Part shown: piece after piece, positions 10,047-19,329 of the stretch | How the letters are laid out: each line of letters opens with the position of its first letter | Position numbering within the stretch: the stretch's first letter is position 1 | NCBI GenBank assembly: GCA_003220225.1 | Contig: QHRU01000035.1 | Location: 62,001 to 126,000 of the forward strand | DNA: 64,000 nucleotides | Direction: 5' to 3' | Origin: Candidatus Rokuibacteriota bacterium | GTDB lineage: Bacteria > Methylomirabilota > Methylomirabilia > Rokubacteriales > CSP1-6 | The notes under the pieces: generated by a model | What the model saw: only the letters and a program-made list of their open reading frames with translations | Told to the model about the DNA's origin: nothing | The model's database searches: none | Position numbers and translations under genes: made by a program

Positions 10047-10319
10047 ATGGCCGTCACCGTGTACATCCCCACGCCGTTCCGCCGCGCCACCGGGAATCGC
10101 GACCGCGTCGAGGTGCGCGCGAAGGACGTCCGCGCGATGCTCGACGAGCTGGAGACAGCCCACGCCGGGCTCAAGGGGCTCGTGCGCGCCGACACCGGCG
10201 CGCTGCACCGCCACGTCACGATCTACGTGAACAGCGAGCCGATCGAGGGGCTCGCCACGCCGCTCAAGGACGGCGACGAGGTCGCGATCATTCCGGCGCT
10301 GGCGGGCGGCGCATGCTGA
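10047..10319 (+). CDS. cysO: ThiS/MoaD/CysO-like sulfur-carrier protein with masked C-terminus
   Basis: This 90-residue beta-grasp protein of the ThiS/MoaD superfamily is closest in length and context to mycobacterial CysO. It has a typical core ([16 protein letters not shown], then a VTIYVN strand) and the C-terminal run [15 protein letters not shown]. The functional diglycine (Gly87-Gly88) is followed by Ala89-Cys90, so the C-terminus that should be adenylated and thiocarboxylated is capped by two residues. The cap is encoded where the stop overlaps the next start (gcATGCTGA). Carriers of this kind, such as QbsE, need a JAMM protease to expose the diglycine; the next gene encodes such a domain. 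A MoeB/ThiF-type activator is not in the window. Confidence 0.88.
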   Translation: MAVTVYIPTPFRRATGNRDRVEVRAKDVRAMLDELETAHAGLKGLVRADTGALHRHVTIYVNSEPIEGLATPLKDGDEVAIIPALAGGAC

Positions 10320-12055
10320 TCACGCGGGAGGAGCTCGCCGCCATCAAGGAGCAGGCGGCGGCCGAGTACCCGAACGAGTGCTGCGGCGTGATCCTCGCGC
10401 GCGGCGCCGAGCGCCGGCACGTGCCGTGCCGCAACGTCCAGGACCAGATGCACGCGCGCGACCCGATCACGTTTCCGCGCACCGCGCGCAACGCGTATTA
10501 CATGGATCCCATCGACGCGCTCCGGCTCAACCGGCTCGCGGACGAAGGCTTCGCGTTCGCGGTGATCTACCACTCGCACCCGAACGCCGGCGCCTACTTC
10601 TCGGAGACCGATCGGGGCCAGGCGCTGATCAAGGGCGAGCCCGCGTACCCGGGCGCGGTGTACGTCGTCGTCTCCGTCGTGGGCCGCGAGGTGAAGGCGC
10701 TCGCCGCCTACCGGTGGAACGCCGAGCGCCGCGTGTTCGACCGCGCCGACACGGGCGACCTCGACCCGGCGGAGCCCGCGGTCTCCCGGCGCCTGCTGGC
10801 CGCCGCCGAGCGCCGCATCCCCGGCGGCGTCAACAGTCCGGTGCGCGCGTTCCGCTCCGTGGGCGGCGAGCCGCGCTTCGTCGCGCGCGCCGAGGGCGCG
10901 CGGCTCTGGGACGCCGACGGACGCGCGTACCTCGACTTCGTCGGCTCGTGGGGGCCGCTCGTGCTCGGCCACGCGCCGCGCGCGGTGGTGGAGGCGGTGA
11001 CGGCGGCGGCGGCGGGCGGGACGAGCTACGGCGCGCCCACGCGACAGGAGGTCGAGCTCGCCGAGGCGATCGCGACCGCGTATCCGTCGATGGAGCTGGT
11101 GCGGCTCGTCTCCTCGGGGACGGAGGCGGCCATGAGCGCCATTCGCGTCGCGCGGGGCGCCACCGGCCGCGACCTCCTCGTCAAGTTCGACGGCTGCTAC
11201 CACGGCCACGCCGACAGCCTGCTCGTGAAGGCGGGCTCGGGCGGCGCGACCTTCGGCATTCCCGACAGCCGCGGGGTGCCGTCGGCGCTCGCCGCGCTGA
11301 CGCTGACGCTGCCCTTCAACGACCTCGAGGCGGTGCGGGCGCTGTTCGGCGCGCGCGGCTCCGAGATCGCCGCGCTCATCGTGGAGCCCGTGGCCGGCAA
11401 CATGGGCGTGGTGGCGCCGGCCCCGGGCTTCCTCGCCGGGCTGCGCGAGGTCACCGCGCAGCACGGGGCGCTCCTGATCTTCGACGAGGTGATCACGGGC
11501 TTCCGCGTCGCCTACGGCGGCGCCCAGGAGCTCTACGGCGTGCGCCCCGACCTCACGTGCCTGGGCAAGATCATCGGCGGCGGACTGCCCGTGGGCGCCT
11601 ACGGCGGGCGGCGCGACGTGATGGACCACGTGGCGCCGCTCGGCGGCGTGTACCAGGCGGGCACGCTGTCGGGTAACCCGCTCGCGGTGGCGGCCGGGCT
11701 CGCCACCCTGCGCGCGCTCGAGGACCGCAAGGCCTACGCGCGGCTCGAGGCGCTCGGCGCCCGCCTGGAGCGCGGGCTGCGCGACGCCGCCGACAAGGCG
11801 GGCATCCCGTTCGCGCTCAACCGCGTCGGCTCCATGCTCACGGGCTTCTTCTGCGCGGGCCCCGTGCGCGACTACGCGGACGCGAAGACCGCCGACACCG
11901 CCCGCTACGCGCGCTTCTATCACGGGATGCTCGATCGCGGCGTCTATCTGGCGCCTTCCCAGTTCGAGGCGGCGTTCGTCTCGCTCGCCCACGGCGAGGA
12001 CGATCTCGATCACGCCGCGCGCGCCGCCGCCGACGCGATGGCCGCCGCCGTCTAA
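10313..12055 (+). CDS. hemL: In-frame fusion: JAMM (Mec+/M67) protease domain + glutamate-1-semialdehyde aminomutase
   Basis: A single 580-residue frame encodes two whole enzymes. Residues 1-147 form a JAMM metalloprotease domain: Glu22 in PNECCGV, then His87-Ser-His89-Pro, Ser97 and Asp100, giving the complete HxHP-x6-S-x2-D zinc motif. From about residue 155 to the end is HemL, the PLP enzyme making 5-aminolevulinate: [22 protein letters not shown], Asp391 in FDEVITGF, and Lys419 in CLGKIIGGG. The linker is only about 8 residues and HemL lacks just its first few residues. ATG 10313 overlaps the carrier gene. An internal GTG (10733) could restart HemL alone, but no ribosome site is visible. 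The JAMM half likely processes the upstream carrier, as Mec+ does; why it is joined to HemL is unknown. Confidence 0.93.
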   Translation: MLITREELAAIKEQAAAEYPNECCGVILARGAERRHVPCRNVQDQMHARDPITFPRTARNAYYMDPIDALRLNRLADEGFAFAVIYHSHPNAGAYFSETDRGQALIKGEPAYPGAVYVVVSVVGREVKALAAYRWNAERRVFDRADTGDLDPAEPAVSRRLLAAAERRIPGGVNSPVRAFRSVGGEPRFVARAEGARLWDADGRAYLDFVGSWGPLVLGHAPRAVVEAVTAAAAGGTSYGAPTRQEVELAEAIATAYPSMELVRLVSSGTEAAMSAIRVARGATGRDLLVKFDGCYHGHADSLLVKAGSGGATFGIPDSRGVPSALAALTLTLPFNDLEAVRALFGARGSEIAALIVEPVAGNMGVVAPAPGFLAGLREVTAQHGALLIFDEVITGFRVAYGGAQELYGVRPDLTCLGKIIGGGLPVGAYGGRRDVMDHVAPLGGVYQAGTLSGNPLAVAAGLATLRALEDRKAYARLEALGARLERGLRDAADKAGIPFALNRVGSMLTGFFCAGPVRDYADAKTADTARYARFYHGMLDRGVYLAPSQFEAAFVSLAHGEDDLDHAARAAADAMAAAV

Positions 12056-12084
12056 CGGCAAATTCCCTAGACGAACGCCGACGC

Positions 12085-12104
12085 CTCGTGTATATATTCA
12101 CGAG
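12085..12104. promoter_or_regulatory. Perfect palindrome over an AT-rich core upstream of actA
   Basis: CTCGTG (12085-12090) and CACGAG (12099-12104) flank the 8-base AT core tatatatt in an otherwise 70% GC region, 27 bases before the actA start. The core could serve as the -10 box, and the arms as an operator half-site pair or a small hairpin. It is the only AT-rich stretch between hemL and the alternative complex III operon. Confidence 0.5.
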
Positions 12105-12130
12105 CAATCCAGGCCGCTTCCCGGGAGGTC

Positions 12131-12730
12131 GTGCGACTGTCGATGACGAAGGCGGGCGTGGGCGCGCTGGGCGTCGTACTCCTGGCCGTCCTGATCTTCC
12201 TCGTCGTGTCGTCCTGGAGCCGCCAGCCGGCGGCCGCGAAGCCGTCGGTCCAGCCGATCAACTTCCCGCACAACACCCACGTGCAAACGTACAAGATCGA
12301 CTGCCAGTACTGCCACGCCGACGCCCGCCGCTCCGAGTACGCGGGGCTGCCGTCGGTGCAGCGGTGCCTCGGCTGCCACAAGATCACCGCCGCCGACCGC
12401 CCCGAGATCAAGAAGCTGGCCGAGTACGGGGCCAAGGGCGAGCCAATCCCGTGGACGCGCGTCTACAAGCTGCCCGAGTTCACATACTTCCCGCACAAGG
12501 CCCACGTGCGCTTCGGGGTGGCCTGCCAGACGTGTCACGGCGCCGTGGAGACGATGACCACGGTGTCGGCGCGCACGGGGCCGACGCTCACCAACGACCT
12601 CCTCAACGTGGCCGGATTCCGCGCGGCGCCGCCGCCGCTGACGATGGGCTGGTGCATCGACTGCCATCGCGAGCAGAACGCGACGCGCCAGGCCCGCGCG
12701 CCGCTGGACTGCATCGCGTGCCACCACTGA
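12131..12730 (+). CDS. actA: Alternative complex III pentahaem cytochrome c subunit ActA
   Basis: This 199-residue protein has an N-terminal membrane anchor (about residues 10-30) and five CXXCH haem c motifs: CQYCH, CLGCH, CQTCH, CIDCH and CIACH. That count and length match the ActA subunit of alternative complex III (quinol:cytochrome c/oxidase oxidoreductase), which faces the periplasm and takes electrons from the ActB clusters. The GTG at 12131 gives the longest form; ATG 12143 is an alternative, and a GGGAGG ribosome site lies close to both. It opens the six-gene act operon. Confidence 0.93.
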   Translation: MRLSMTKAGVGALGVVLLAVLIFLVVSSWSRQPAAAKPSVQPINFPHNTHVQTYKIDCQYCHADARRSEYAGLPSVQRCLGCHKITAADRPEIKKLAEYGAKGEPIPWTRVYKLPEFTYFPHKAHVRFGVACQTCHGAVETMTTVSARTGPTLTNDLLNVAGFRAAPPPLTMGWCIDCHREQNATRQARAPLDCIACHH

Positions 12731-12786
12731 TGCTCGGAGAACAATCCATGACGTGCCGACGGTTCGCCGTTGGGGGTGTGGGCCGG

Positions 12787-12816
12787 GGGTACGAGGGGGG
12801 CGTCAGCCCCTCTCGC
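12787..12816. repeat. GC-rich palindromic repeat between actA and actB (family 1)
   Basis: Within the 123-base gap between actA and actB, GAGGGG (12793-12798) pairs with CCCCTC (12807-12812). The surrounding bases (GGCCGGGGG before, TCGC after) recur almost unchanged at 61613-61648, showing a dispersed repeat. The remainder of the gap (12731-12786 and 12817-12853) shows no gene. Confidence 0.65.
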
Positions 12817-12853
12817 ACAATCAAGGCCGGCGCCGCTCCCTCCCCACGTTGAA

Positions 12854-15769
12854 ATGAAGCGACGCGACTTCTTCAAGATCGTGGCCACGACCGGGGCGGC
12901 GGCCGCCGCCGGCGGCTGCCAGCAGGCGACGGAGACGATCCTCCCGCTCGTCGTGCCCAACGAGCACCTCGTGCCCGGCGTCGCCGCGTGGTTCGCCACC
13001 GTGTGCCGCGAGTGTCCCGCCGGCTGCGGCGTCCTCGCGCGCAACCGCGACGGCCGCGTCGTGAAGCTCGAGGGCAATCCCGACCACCCGGTGAATCGCG
13101 GCGGCCTCTGCATCCGGGGCCAGGCCGCGCTCCAGGGGCTGTACCATCCGGACCGCTTCGCGGGACCGCAGCGCCGCGAGGGCGCCATCTTCAAGGCGCT
13201 CGGCTGGGACGACGCGCTCAAGGCGCTCGCCGAGCGGCTGGCCGCGGCGCGCGGCGCCGGCAAGGGGCGCGGCGTGGCCCTCGTCACGCAGCTCGAGACG
13301 GGCAGCCTGGGCGCTCTGATGGACCGTTGGACGCAGGCGCTGGGCGCGCGGCCGCGCGTCGCCTTCGAGCCGTTCGGCCACGAGGCCATCCGCGCGGCCA
13401 ACCGCTCGGCGTTCGGCCGCGACGCCGTGCCGTACTACGCCTTCGAGGACGCGCAGGTCATCCTGAACTTCGGCGCCGACTGGGTGGAGACGTGGATCAA
13501 CAACGTCGCCTTGCCGTCGAGCTTCGCGCGGATGCACGCGTTCCGCGAGGGCCGAAGCGGCACCTACATCCACGTCGAGCCGCGGCAGTCGCTGACGGCG
13601 GCGAACGCCGACCAGTGGGTGCGCAACGCGCCGGGCACCGAGCTGATGATCGTGGCGGCCATCCTGAAGCTGATCGTCGAGGAGGGGAGAGGCGCCGACC
13701 GCGCGGTCGCGGCCGCCGTCGCGCAGGTGGACCCGAAGAAGGTCGCCGCCGAGAGCGGGCTGTCCTACGAAACCCTCGTCGGGCTGGCGAGCGCGCTCGC
13801 CCACGGCAGGCCGAGCCTCGTCATCGCGGGCGGCGCCGCGGCGAGCGGGCCCGACGCGACCCTGGTGCAGTATGCCGTCTCGCTCCTCAACGCGGCACTC
13901 GGCAACGTGGGCAAGACCGTACGCTTCGGCTCGGACTGGGCATACGGCAAGGCCACGCCGTACGCCGAGGTCGCGAAGCTGGTGCAGGCCATGGCGGCGG
14001 GCGAGATCGAGGTGCTGCTGCTCGGACCCGGCGTCAACCCGGCGTTCACGCTCCCGGGGGGCCTCAAGGCCGCGGATGCCATCAAGAACGTTCCGTTCGT
14101 CGTCTCGTTCGCCAACCAGCCCGACGAGACGACGGCGCTCGCCCACCTGATCCTGCCCGACACGCACTGGCTGGAGTCGTGGGGGGATTACGCGCCGCGC
14201 GAGGGCGTGACCGGCCTCATGCAGCCGACGATGAAGCCGATCCGCGACGCGCGTCCCCTGGGTGACGTGCTGCTGAGCGTCGGCCGCGCCGTGCTCGGCA
14301 CCGAGGAAGGCAAGGGCCCCCTGCCGTGGCCGGGCTTCGAGCCCTATCTGAGACAGGCGTGGGAGCCGCTGGTGAAGGGGGATCTCGCCGCCGCCCAGCG
14401 CCAGGGCGGGGTGTGGCGCGACGTGCCTGCCGCGGCCGTCGTAGGCGCCCGGGCCACGGCCGTGGAGGCCGTGCCCGCGAAGCTCGAGGGCGACGCCGGC
14501 GGCTACGCGCTGCTCGCCTACCCGTCGCTGCGGATGTACGACGGCCGCGGCGCCTCGCGCGCCTGGCTGCAGGAGGCGCCCGATCCGATCACCTCGGTGG
14601 CGTGGGACGCGTGGGTGGAGATCGCGAGCGAGACCGCGAAGTCGCTCGGTATCGCGCGCGGCGACGTCGTGCGCGTGACATCGCCCCACGGCGCGATCGA
14701 GCTGCCCGCGTATCCGACGCCGACCCTTCACCCCAAGGCGGTGGCGATCCCCATCGGCCATCGCTACGCGCGCTACCACGTGCCGCGCTACGTCGGCATG
14801 CCGCCGACGTCGCAGAATCCGGTGGCGCTGCTCTCCGGCGCGCCGGAGGCCCTCGGCGGCGGCGTGCAGTACCTCGGCGTGCGCGTGACCCTGGCGAAGA
14901 CCGGCGCGCGCCGGCCGCTGGCCGTGCTGCAGGCGACGTTCGACCAGGACCATCGCGAGCTGGCGCGCCACGTCGAGCTCGGCGCGGCGCGGGAGCAGGC
15001 GCTGCGCGGCCGAACCGAGGCGCACGAGGTCGTCACCATGTACACGGGCCAGCGCTATCCCGGCTATCGCTGGGGCATGGCGGTGGACGTCGACGCGTGT
15101 GTCGGCTGCGGCGCGTGCGTGGTGGCGTGCATCGCGGAGAACAACGTGCCCGTGGTCGGCAAGGCGGAGGCGGCGTACGGGCGCCAGGTCCACTGGCTGC
15201 GCGTCGAGCGCTGGCTCGAGGACGGCAAGGGGCCGGAGGCGCCGAACTTCTTCATGCCGATGTTCTGCCAGCACTGTGAAGTCGCGCCGTGCGAGCCGGT
15301 GTGTCCTGTTTTTGCGGCCTATCGAACCGACGAAGGCCTCAATGGCCAGGTCTATAACCGTTGTGTCGGGACTCGATATTGCGGCAACAACTGCCCGTAC
15401 CACGTGCGCCGGTTCAACTGGTACAACTACGACTTTCCCGAGCCGCTCGAGGTGCAGCTGAATCCGGACGTCACCGTGCGCCAGCTCGGCGTCATGGAAA
15501 AGTGCACGATGTGCATCCAGCGCATCATGGCGGGCAAGGACCACGCCCACCGCGACGAGAAGCGCGTCGTGCGTGACGGCGACATCGTCACCGCGTGCCA
15601 GCAGACCTGCCCGACGCGCGCGATCACATTCGGGAACCTCAAGGACGACAGCAGCACGGTGTCGAAGCTCACACACTCGCCGCGCGCGTACCAGGTGCTC
15701 GACGAGCTGGGGACCCGCCCCGGCGTGAGCTATCTGCGCAAAGTCGTCCGGGCGGCGGGCCACGCGTGA
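12854..15769 (+). CDS. actB: Alternative complex III subunit ActB (molybdopterin-like plus ferredoxin domains)
   Basis: This 971-residue two-part iron-sulfur protein begins at ATG 12854 with a twin-arginine-like signal (KRRDFFK) followed by a GGC lipobox-like site, consistent with export and lipid anchoring. The first two thirds form a molybdopterin-oxidoreductase-like domain with an N-terminal CRECPAGC cluster motif; in ACIII this domain lacks the cofactor. The C-terminal third is a ferredoxin-like domain with CVGCGACVVACIAEN, CQHCEVAPCEPVCPV, CVGTRYCGNNCPYHVRRFNW and CTMC...CQQTCPTRAITFG, fitting [3Fe-4S]/[4Fe-4S] clusters. It carries electrons from the ActC quinol site to ActA/ActE. The stretch 15305-15390 has distinctly lower GC and different codon choice from its surroundings. 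The stop overlaps actC (GTGA). Confidence 0.94.
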   Translation: MKRRDFFKIVATTGAAAAAGGCQQATETILPLVVPNEHLVPGVAAWFATVCRECPAGCGVLARNRDGRVVKLEGNPDHPVNRGGLCIRGQAALQGLYHPDRFAGPQRREGAIFKALGWDDALKALAERLAAARGAGKGRGVALVTQLETGSLGALMDRWTQALGARPRVAFEPFGHEAIRAANRSAFGRDAVPYYAFEDAQVILNFGADWVETWINNVALPSSFARMHAFREGRSGTYIHVEPRQSLTAANADQWVRNAPGTELMIVAAILKLIVEEGRGADRAVAAAVAQVDPKKVAAESGLSYETLVGLASALAHGRPSLVIAGGAAASGPDATLVQYAVSLLNAALGNVGKTVRFGSDWAYGKATPYAEVAKLVQAMAAGEIEVLLLGPGVNPAFTLPGGLKAADAIKNVPFVVSFANQPDETTALAHLILPDTHWLESWGDYAPREGVTGLMQPTMKPIRDARPLGDVLLSVGRAVLGTEEGKGPLPWPGFEPYLRQAWEPLVKGDLAAAQRQGGVWRDVPAAAVVGARATAVEAVPAKLEGDAGGYALLAYPSLRMYDGRGASRAWLQEAPDPITSVAWDAWVEIASETAKSLGIARGDVVRVTSPHGAIELPAYPTPTLHPKAVAIPIGHRYARYHVPRYVGMPPTSQNPVALLSGAPEALGGGVQYLGVRVTLAKTGARRPLAVLQATFDQDHRELARHVELGAAREQALRGRTEAHEVVTMYTGQRYPGYRWGMAVDVDACVGCGACVVACIAENNVPVVGKAEAAYGRQVHWLRVERWLEDGKGPEAPNFFMPMFCQHCEVAPCEPVCPVFAAYRTDEGLNGQVYNRCVGTRYCGNNCPYHVRRFNWYNYDFPEPLEVQLNPDVTVRQLGVMEKCTMCIQRIMAGKDHAHRDEKRVVRDGDIVTACQQTCPTRAITFGNLKDDSSTVSKLTHSPRAYQVLDELGTRPGVSYLRKVVRAAGHA

Positions 15770-17142
15770 GCGTCGCCGGAGAGCGCCACATACCCCCAGG
15801 GGGGGCACAAGCCGCGACGCCGAGCTACGGCGACGTCAACCGCGACGTCCTGGCCACGCTGCGGCCGCCCGGCAATCTCTATTTCGCCTGGATGTGCATC
15901 GTCGGCCTGCTGCTGACCTGCTTCTTCCTCGCCTGGGGCTACCAGATCTTCGCGGGCATGGGCACCGCCGGCAAGCGGACGCCGCAGATGTGGGCGATGT
16001 ACATCACGAGCTTCGTGTTCTGGATCGGCATTGGCCACGCCGGCACGCTGATCTCGGCCGTCCTCTACCTGTTCCGCGCGCGCTGGCGCACCTCGATCTA
16101 CCGCGCGGCGGAGGCCATGACCATCTTCGCGGTGATGACGGCCGGCCTGTTCCCCCTCATCCATGCCGGCCGGATGTGGTTCGCCTACTTCCTGCTGCCG
16201 TACCCGAACCAGCGCTACCTCTGGCCGAACTTCAAGTCGCCGCTCGTGTGGGACGTGTTCGCGATCTCCACGTACCTGTCGATCAGCGCCGTGTTCTTCA
16301 TCGTCGGCCTCGTCCCCGACATCGCGGCGGTGCGCGACGGCTCCGTGGGCTGGCGGCGGCGCATCTATGCGATGCTGGCGCTCGGCTGGGAGGGATCCGA
16401 CAGCCAGTGGCGGCACTACCGCCGGGCCTACGGCCTGCTCGCCGCGCTCGCGACGCCCCTCGTGCTCTCGGTGCACAGCGTGGTGTCGTGGGACTTCGCG
16501 ATGGCGCTCGTTCCCGGCTGGCACTCGACGCTGTTCGCGCCGTTCTTCGTCGACGGCGCCATCTTCTCGGGCTTCGCCATGGTGCTCGTGCTGGTGCTGC
16601 CCATGCGCTACTTCTTCAACCTGAACGCCTACATCACCGCGCGGCATCTCGACATGATGGCCAAGCTCATCCTCGTGACCGGCCTCGTGCTGACGTACTT
16701 CTACGTGTGCGAGCTGTTCACGTCGTGGTACAGCGGCGAGCACATCGAAAAAGCCTCGCTGTTCTGGCGGCTGACGAGCTCGTACGCGTGGGCGCTCTTC
16801 ACGATGTACTTCTGCAACTGCGTGTCGCCGCTGATCCTCTTCTGGAAGAAGGCGCGCACGAGCCCGGTGATCCTCTACGTCGTGTCGATCCTCGTGCTCA
16901 TCGGGATGTGGTTCGAGCGCTTCAACATCATCGTGCCGTCGCTGGGCCACGACTTCTACCCGTACACGTGGGGCATCTACGTGCCGACGGTGACGGACTC
17001 CACGATCGTCATCGGCAGCTTCGCGTGGTTCTTCCTCCTGTTCCTCGGGTTCATCAAGGTGATGCCCTCGCTCTCGGTGGTCGAGGTGAAGGAGACCCTG
17101 CCACCCCCGATGAAGGACGCGGCGCATGGCGGCCATCACTGA
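15766..17142 (+). CDS. actC: Alternative complex III NrfD-like quinol-binding subunit ActC
   Basis: This 458-residue integral membrane protein has about ten helices and belongs to the NrfD/HybB-like ActC family. The GTG at 15766 overlaps the actB stop. The first 18 residues (with HIPPGGAQAA) precede the conserved YGDVNRDVLATL start of the family. The membrane part includes FWIGIGHAGTLISAVLYLFRA, typical of the quinol-binding region next to the ActB clusters. It overlaps actD by 17 bases. ActC is one of the two NrfD-like subunits of the complex; the other is ActF. Confidence 0.93.
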   Translation: MSVAGERHIPPGGAQAATPSYGDVNRDVLATLRPPGNLYFAWMCIVGLLLTCFFLAWGYQIFAGMGTAGKRTPQMWAMYITSFVFWIGIGHAGTLISAVLYLFRARWRTSIYRAAEAMTIFAVMTAGLFPLIHAGRMWFAYFLLPYPNQRYLWPNFKSPLVWDVFAISTYLSISAVFFIVGLVPDIAAVRDGSVGWRRRIYAMLALGWEGSDSQWRHYRRAYGLLAALATPLVLSVHSVVSWDFAMALVPGWHSTLFAPFFVDGAIFSGFAMVLVLVLPMRYFFNLNAYITARHLDMMAKLILVTGLVLTYFYVCELFTSWYSGEHIEKASLFWRLTSSYAWALFTMYFCNCVSPLILFWKKARTSPVILYVVSILVLIGMWFERFNIIVPSLGHDFYPYTWGIYVPTVTDSTIVIGSFAWFFLLFLGFIKVMPSLSVVEVKETLPPPMKDAAHGGHH

Positions 17143-17647
17143 GACCGTGCTCGGCGTCTTCGCCCACGTGGACACGACCGTCCGCGCCCTGGAGGAGCTG
17201 CGCGCGAAGGGCTACCACGATCTCACCGTGTACACGCCGATCCCGGTGCACGAGATCGAGGACGTGCTGGAGCGGGACCGGCCGGTGAGCCGCGTGCGGA
17301 TCTTCACGCTGCTGGGCGGCCTGCTGGGGCTCGCGTCGGCGTGGATCCTCACCGCGTGGACGTCGCTCCAGTGGGGCCTCTTCCTGGGCGGCAAGCCGCC
17401 GATCGGCTTGCCCGTGAGCCCACCGTACGTCGTCATCATGTTCGAGATGATGGTGCTGTTCGGCGGCGTCGCGACGGTGATCGGCATGGTCGTGCTGGGG
17501 CGGCTGCCGCGCCTGTGGCCCTCGCCGAGCTTCGACCGGCGCTTCACCAACGACCGCTTCGGCGTGGCCGTGCACTGCACGCCCGCGCGGAGCGCGTCGG
17601 TGCGCGAGATCCTCCGCGCCGCCGGCGCCGACGAGGTGCGCGCGTGA
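17126..17647 (+). CDS. actD: Alternative complex III subunit ActD (DUF3341)
   Basis: ActD is a 173-residue membrane protein with a soluble N-terminal domain (VLGVFAHVDTTVRALEELRAKGY), two transmembrane helices (about residues 52-73 and 95-118), and a C-terminal domain containing DRFGVAVHC. This is the DUF3341 layout and the family's normal length. Its role in ACIII is structural or possibly linked to ion translocation; that is family knowledge, not visible here. It overlaps actC (17 bases) and actE (GTGA). Confidence 0.92.
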   Translation: MAAITETVLGVFAHVDTTVRALEELRAKGYHDLTVYTPIPVHEIEDVLERDRPVSRVRIFTLLGGLLGLASAWILTAWTSLQWGLFLGGKPPIGLPVSPPYVVIMFEMMVLFGGVATVIGMVVLGRLPRLWPSPSFDRRFTNDRFGVAVHCTPARSASVREILRAAGADEVRA

Positions 17648-18189
17648 AGTACGTCTTCCTCCTCGTGCTCCTGTGCATCGGCGGCGCCGCCGGCCTCATG
17701 GGCGCGATCATCGCGTACCGCTGGGTCCACGACATGACGCAGACGCCGCGTATCGTGCCGGGCGAGCGCGTGTTCTCCATGCCCGCCGGCGTGGTGCCGC
17801 GGGGCGCGGAGGCCGTGATCCCGAGAGAGCAGCGCGACGTGGCGGCGAAGGTCCCGAATCCCGTGAAGGCGTCGCCGGAGTCGATCGCCCTCGGCCGCGC
17901 CCGCTTCGGGACGTTTTGCGTGCCGTGCCATGGTCCCGAGGCCAAGGGCGGGGTGACGGGGCCGGTGGCGACGAAGTTCATCCCGCCGCCGGACCTCACG
18001 AACGGTGATCTCCAGCGCCAGCGCACCGATGGCTACTGGCACAGCTACATCGTCGTCGGCGGCGCCGTCATGCCGGCCTACGGCGAAGCGCTCTCCTCGC
18101 AGGAGGCGTGGCACGTCGTCAACTACCTGCGCTCGCTCGGACCGGGCGGCGCCGCCGCCCGAACGGCGACCAGGGCGGCCAAGCCGTGA
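17644..18189 (+). CDS. actE: Alternative complex III monohaem cytochrome c subunit ActE
   Basis: This is a 181-residue cytochrome c with an N-terminal membrane anchor (about residues 3-24) and one haem motif CVPCHG at about residue 99. The likely axial methionine lies in AVMPAYGEALSSQEAWHVVNYLRSL, the standard class I cytochrome c tail. It starts at GTG 17644 in the actD stop. ActE is one of the electron outlets of ACIII on the periplasmic side. The C-terminal Ala/Arg-rich tail is longer than the haem domain needs. Confidence 0.92.
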   Translation: MKYVFLLVLLCIGGAAGLMGAIIAYRWVHDMTQTPRIVPGERVFSMPAGVVPRGAEAVIPREQRDVAAKVPNPVKASPESIALGRARFGTFCVPCHGPEAKGGVTGPVATKFIPPPDLTNGDLQRQRTDGYWHSYIVVGGAVMPAYGEALSSQEAWHVVNYLRSLGPGGAAARTATRAAKP

Positions 18190-19295
18190 CGCCGGTCTGG
18201 GGCGTGCTGGCAGCGGTGGGCGCCGTGGCGTTCCTCGTCGGCGCGCGCTCCCCCGATGCGCCCGCCACGTGGTCGATCTACCTCGTCAACCTGGTCTTCT
18301 GGTCGGCGCTGGCCGTCACGGGGCCGGCCATCGCGGCCATGATGCAGCTGACCGAAGCGCGCTGGTCGCCGAGCGTGCGGCGCCTCGCCGTCACCACCGT
18401 CGGCTTCCTGCCCGTCTCCTTCGTGCTGCTGGTCGTGCTGTTCGCCGGCCGCGACGTCCTCTACTCGTGGGTCTCCCACCCGATCGCGGTGAAGGCCGCC
18501 TGGCTCAACACGAAGTTCTTCTTCGGGCGCACGCTCGTGCTGGCGGCCATCCTCTTCGGCGTGTGCTTCGCGTTCGCGGCGGCGATCCTGCGCGACACCG
18601 TCCCGCCCGGCGACGAGCGCGTGCGCGTGCACCGTAACCGGCTGGCGACCGTGCTCCTGTTCGCCTGGATCATCACCGTGTCGCTCTGGGGCTTCGACCT
18701 CGTGATGTCGTTGGACCCGCACTGGTACAGCGGGCTCTTCGGCGGCTACTTCGCGGTGAGCTCGCTCTACACCGCGTTCTGCCTGCTCGCCATCCTCACC
18801 GTGCGCGCGAACTCCCGCGGGCTGGCGGCCATCCCGCCCGCGGCCGTGCAGGACGTGGCGAAGCTGCAGTTCACGATGTCGATCATGTGGATGTACTTCT
18901 TCTGGTCGCAGTATCTCGTGATCTGGTACGGCAACGTGCCGGTGGAGACGCGCTTCTTCGTCCATCGCTTCTTCCTGCAGCCCTGGCAGACGCTGGCCTG
19001 GGTGATCTTCGCGATGGGCTGGCTCATCCCGTTCGCCTACCTCGTCAAGCGTCTGACCGGCCGGCCGCCGCAGCGCCACGCGCCGCTCGTCGTCGTCGCG
19101 CTGATGGGCCTCGTGGCCATCTTCCTCGAGCGCGTGTTCGTCGTCTTCCCGTCGGTCTCGGCGCAGAGCCGCCTGCCGTTCGGAGTGCGTGACCTCCTCG
19201 TCACGCTCGGCTTCCTCTCGCTGTTCATGCTCAGCCGGCGCCTGTACATGCAGCGCGTCCGGCCGGTCTTCAACCTGCCACACCCGACACATTAG
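18186..19295 (+). CDS. actF: Alternative complex III second NrfD-like membrane subunit ActF
   Basis: This 369-residue polytopic membrane protein has about ten helices and starts at GTG 18186 in the actE stop. It has the ActF-type segment KAAWLNTKFFFGRTLVLAAI, then FDLVMSLDPHWYSGLFGGYF and MWMYFFWSQYLVIWYGNVP, matching the 'quinol:cytochrome c oxidoreductase quinone-binding subunit 2' family. It ends the act operon. In several lineages an aa3 oxidase operon follows directly, but here the next gene is an LspA-like protein, so the oxidase partner must be elsewhere. Confidence 0.93.
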   Translation: MTPVWGVLAAVGAVAFLVGARSPDAPATWSIYLVNLVFWSALAVTGPAIAAMMQLTEARWSPSVRRLAVTTVGFLPVSFVLLVVLFAGRDVLYSWVSHPIAVKAAWLNTKFFFGRTLVLAAILFGVCFAFAAAILRDTVPPGDERVRVHRNRLATVLLFAWIITVSLWGFDLVMSLDPHWYSGLFGGYFAVSSLYTAFCLLAILTVRANSRGLAAIPPAAVQDVAKLQFTMSIMWMYFFWSQYLVIWYGNVPVETRFFVHRFFLQPWQTLAWVIFAMGWLIPFAYLVKRLTGRPPQRHAPLVVVALMGLVAIFLERVFVVFPSVSAQSRLPFGVRDLLVTLGFLSLFMLSRRLYMQRVRPVFNLPHPTH

Positions 19296-19329
19296 TGGGG
19301 CGTGTAGGGGAGCGCCGCATTTGTTGAAC

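Noticed and set aside
12130-12852. A second coding frame covering actA and the actA-actB gap
   Set aside because: It has no haem motifs, whereas the ActA frame has five CXXCH; the gap holds only a palindrome.
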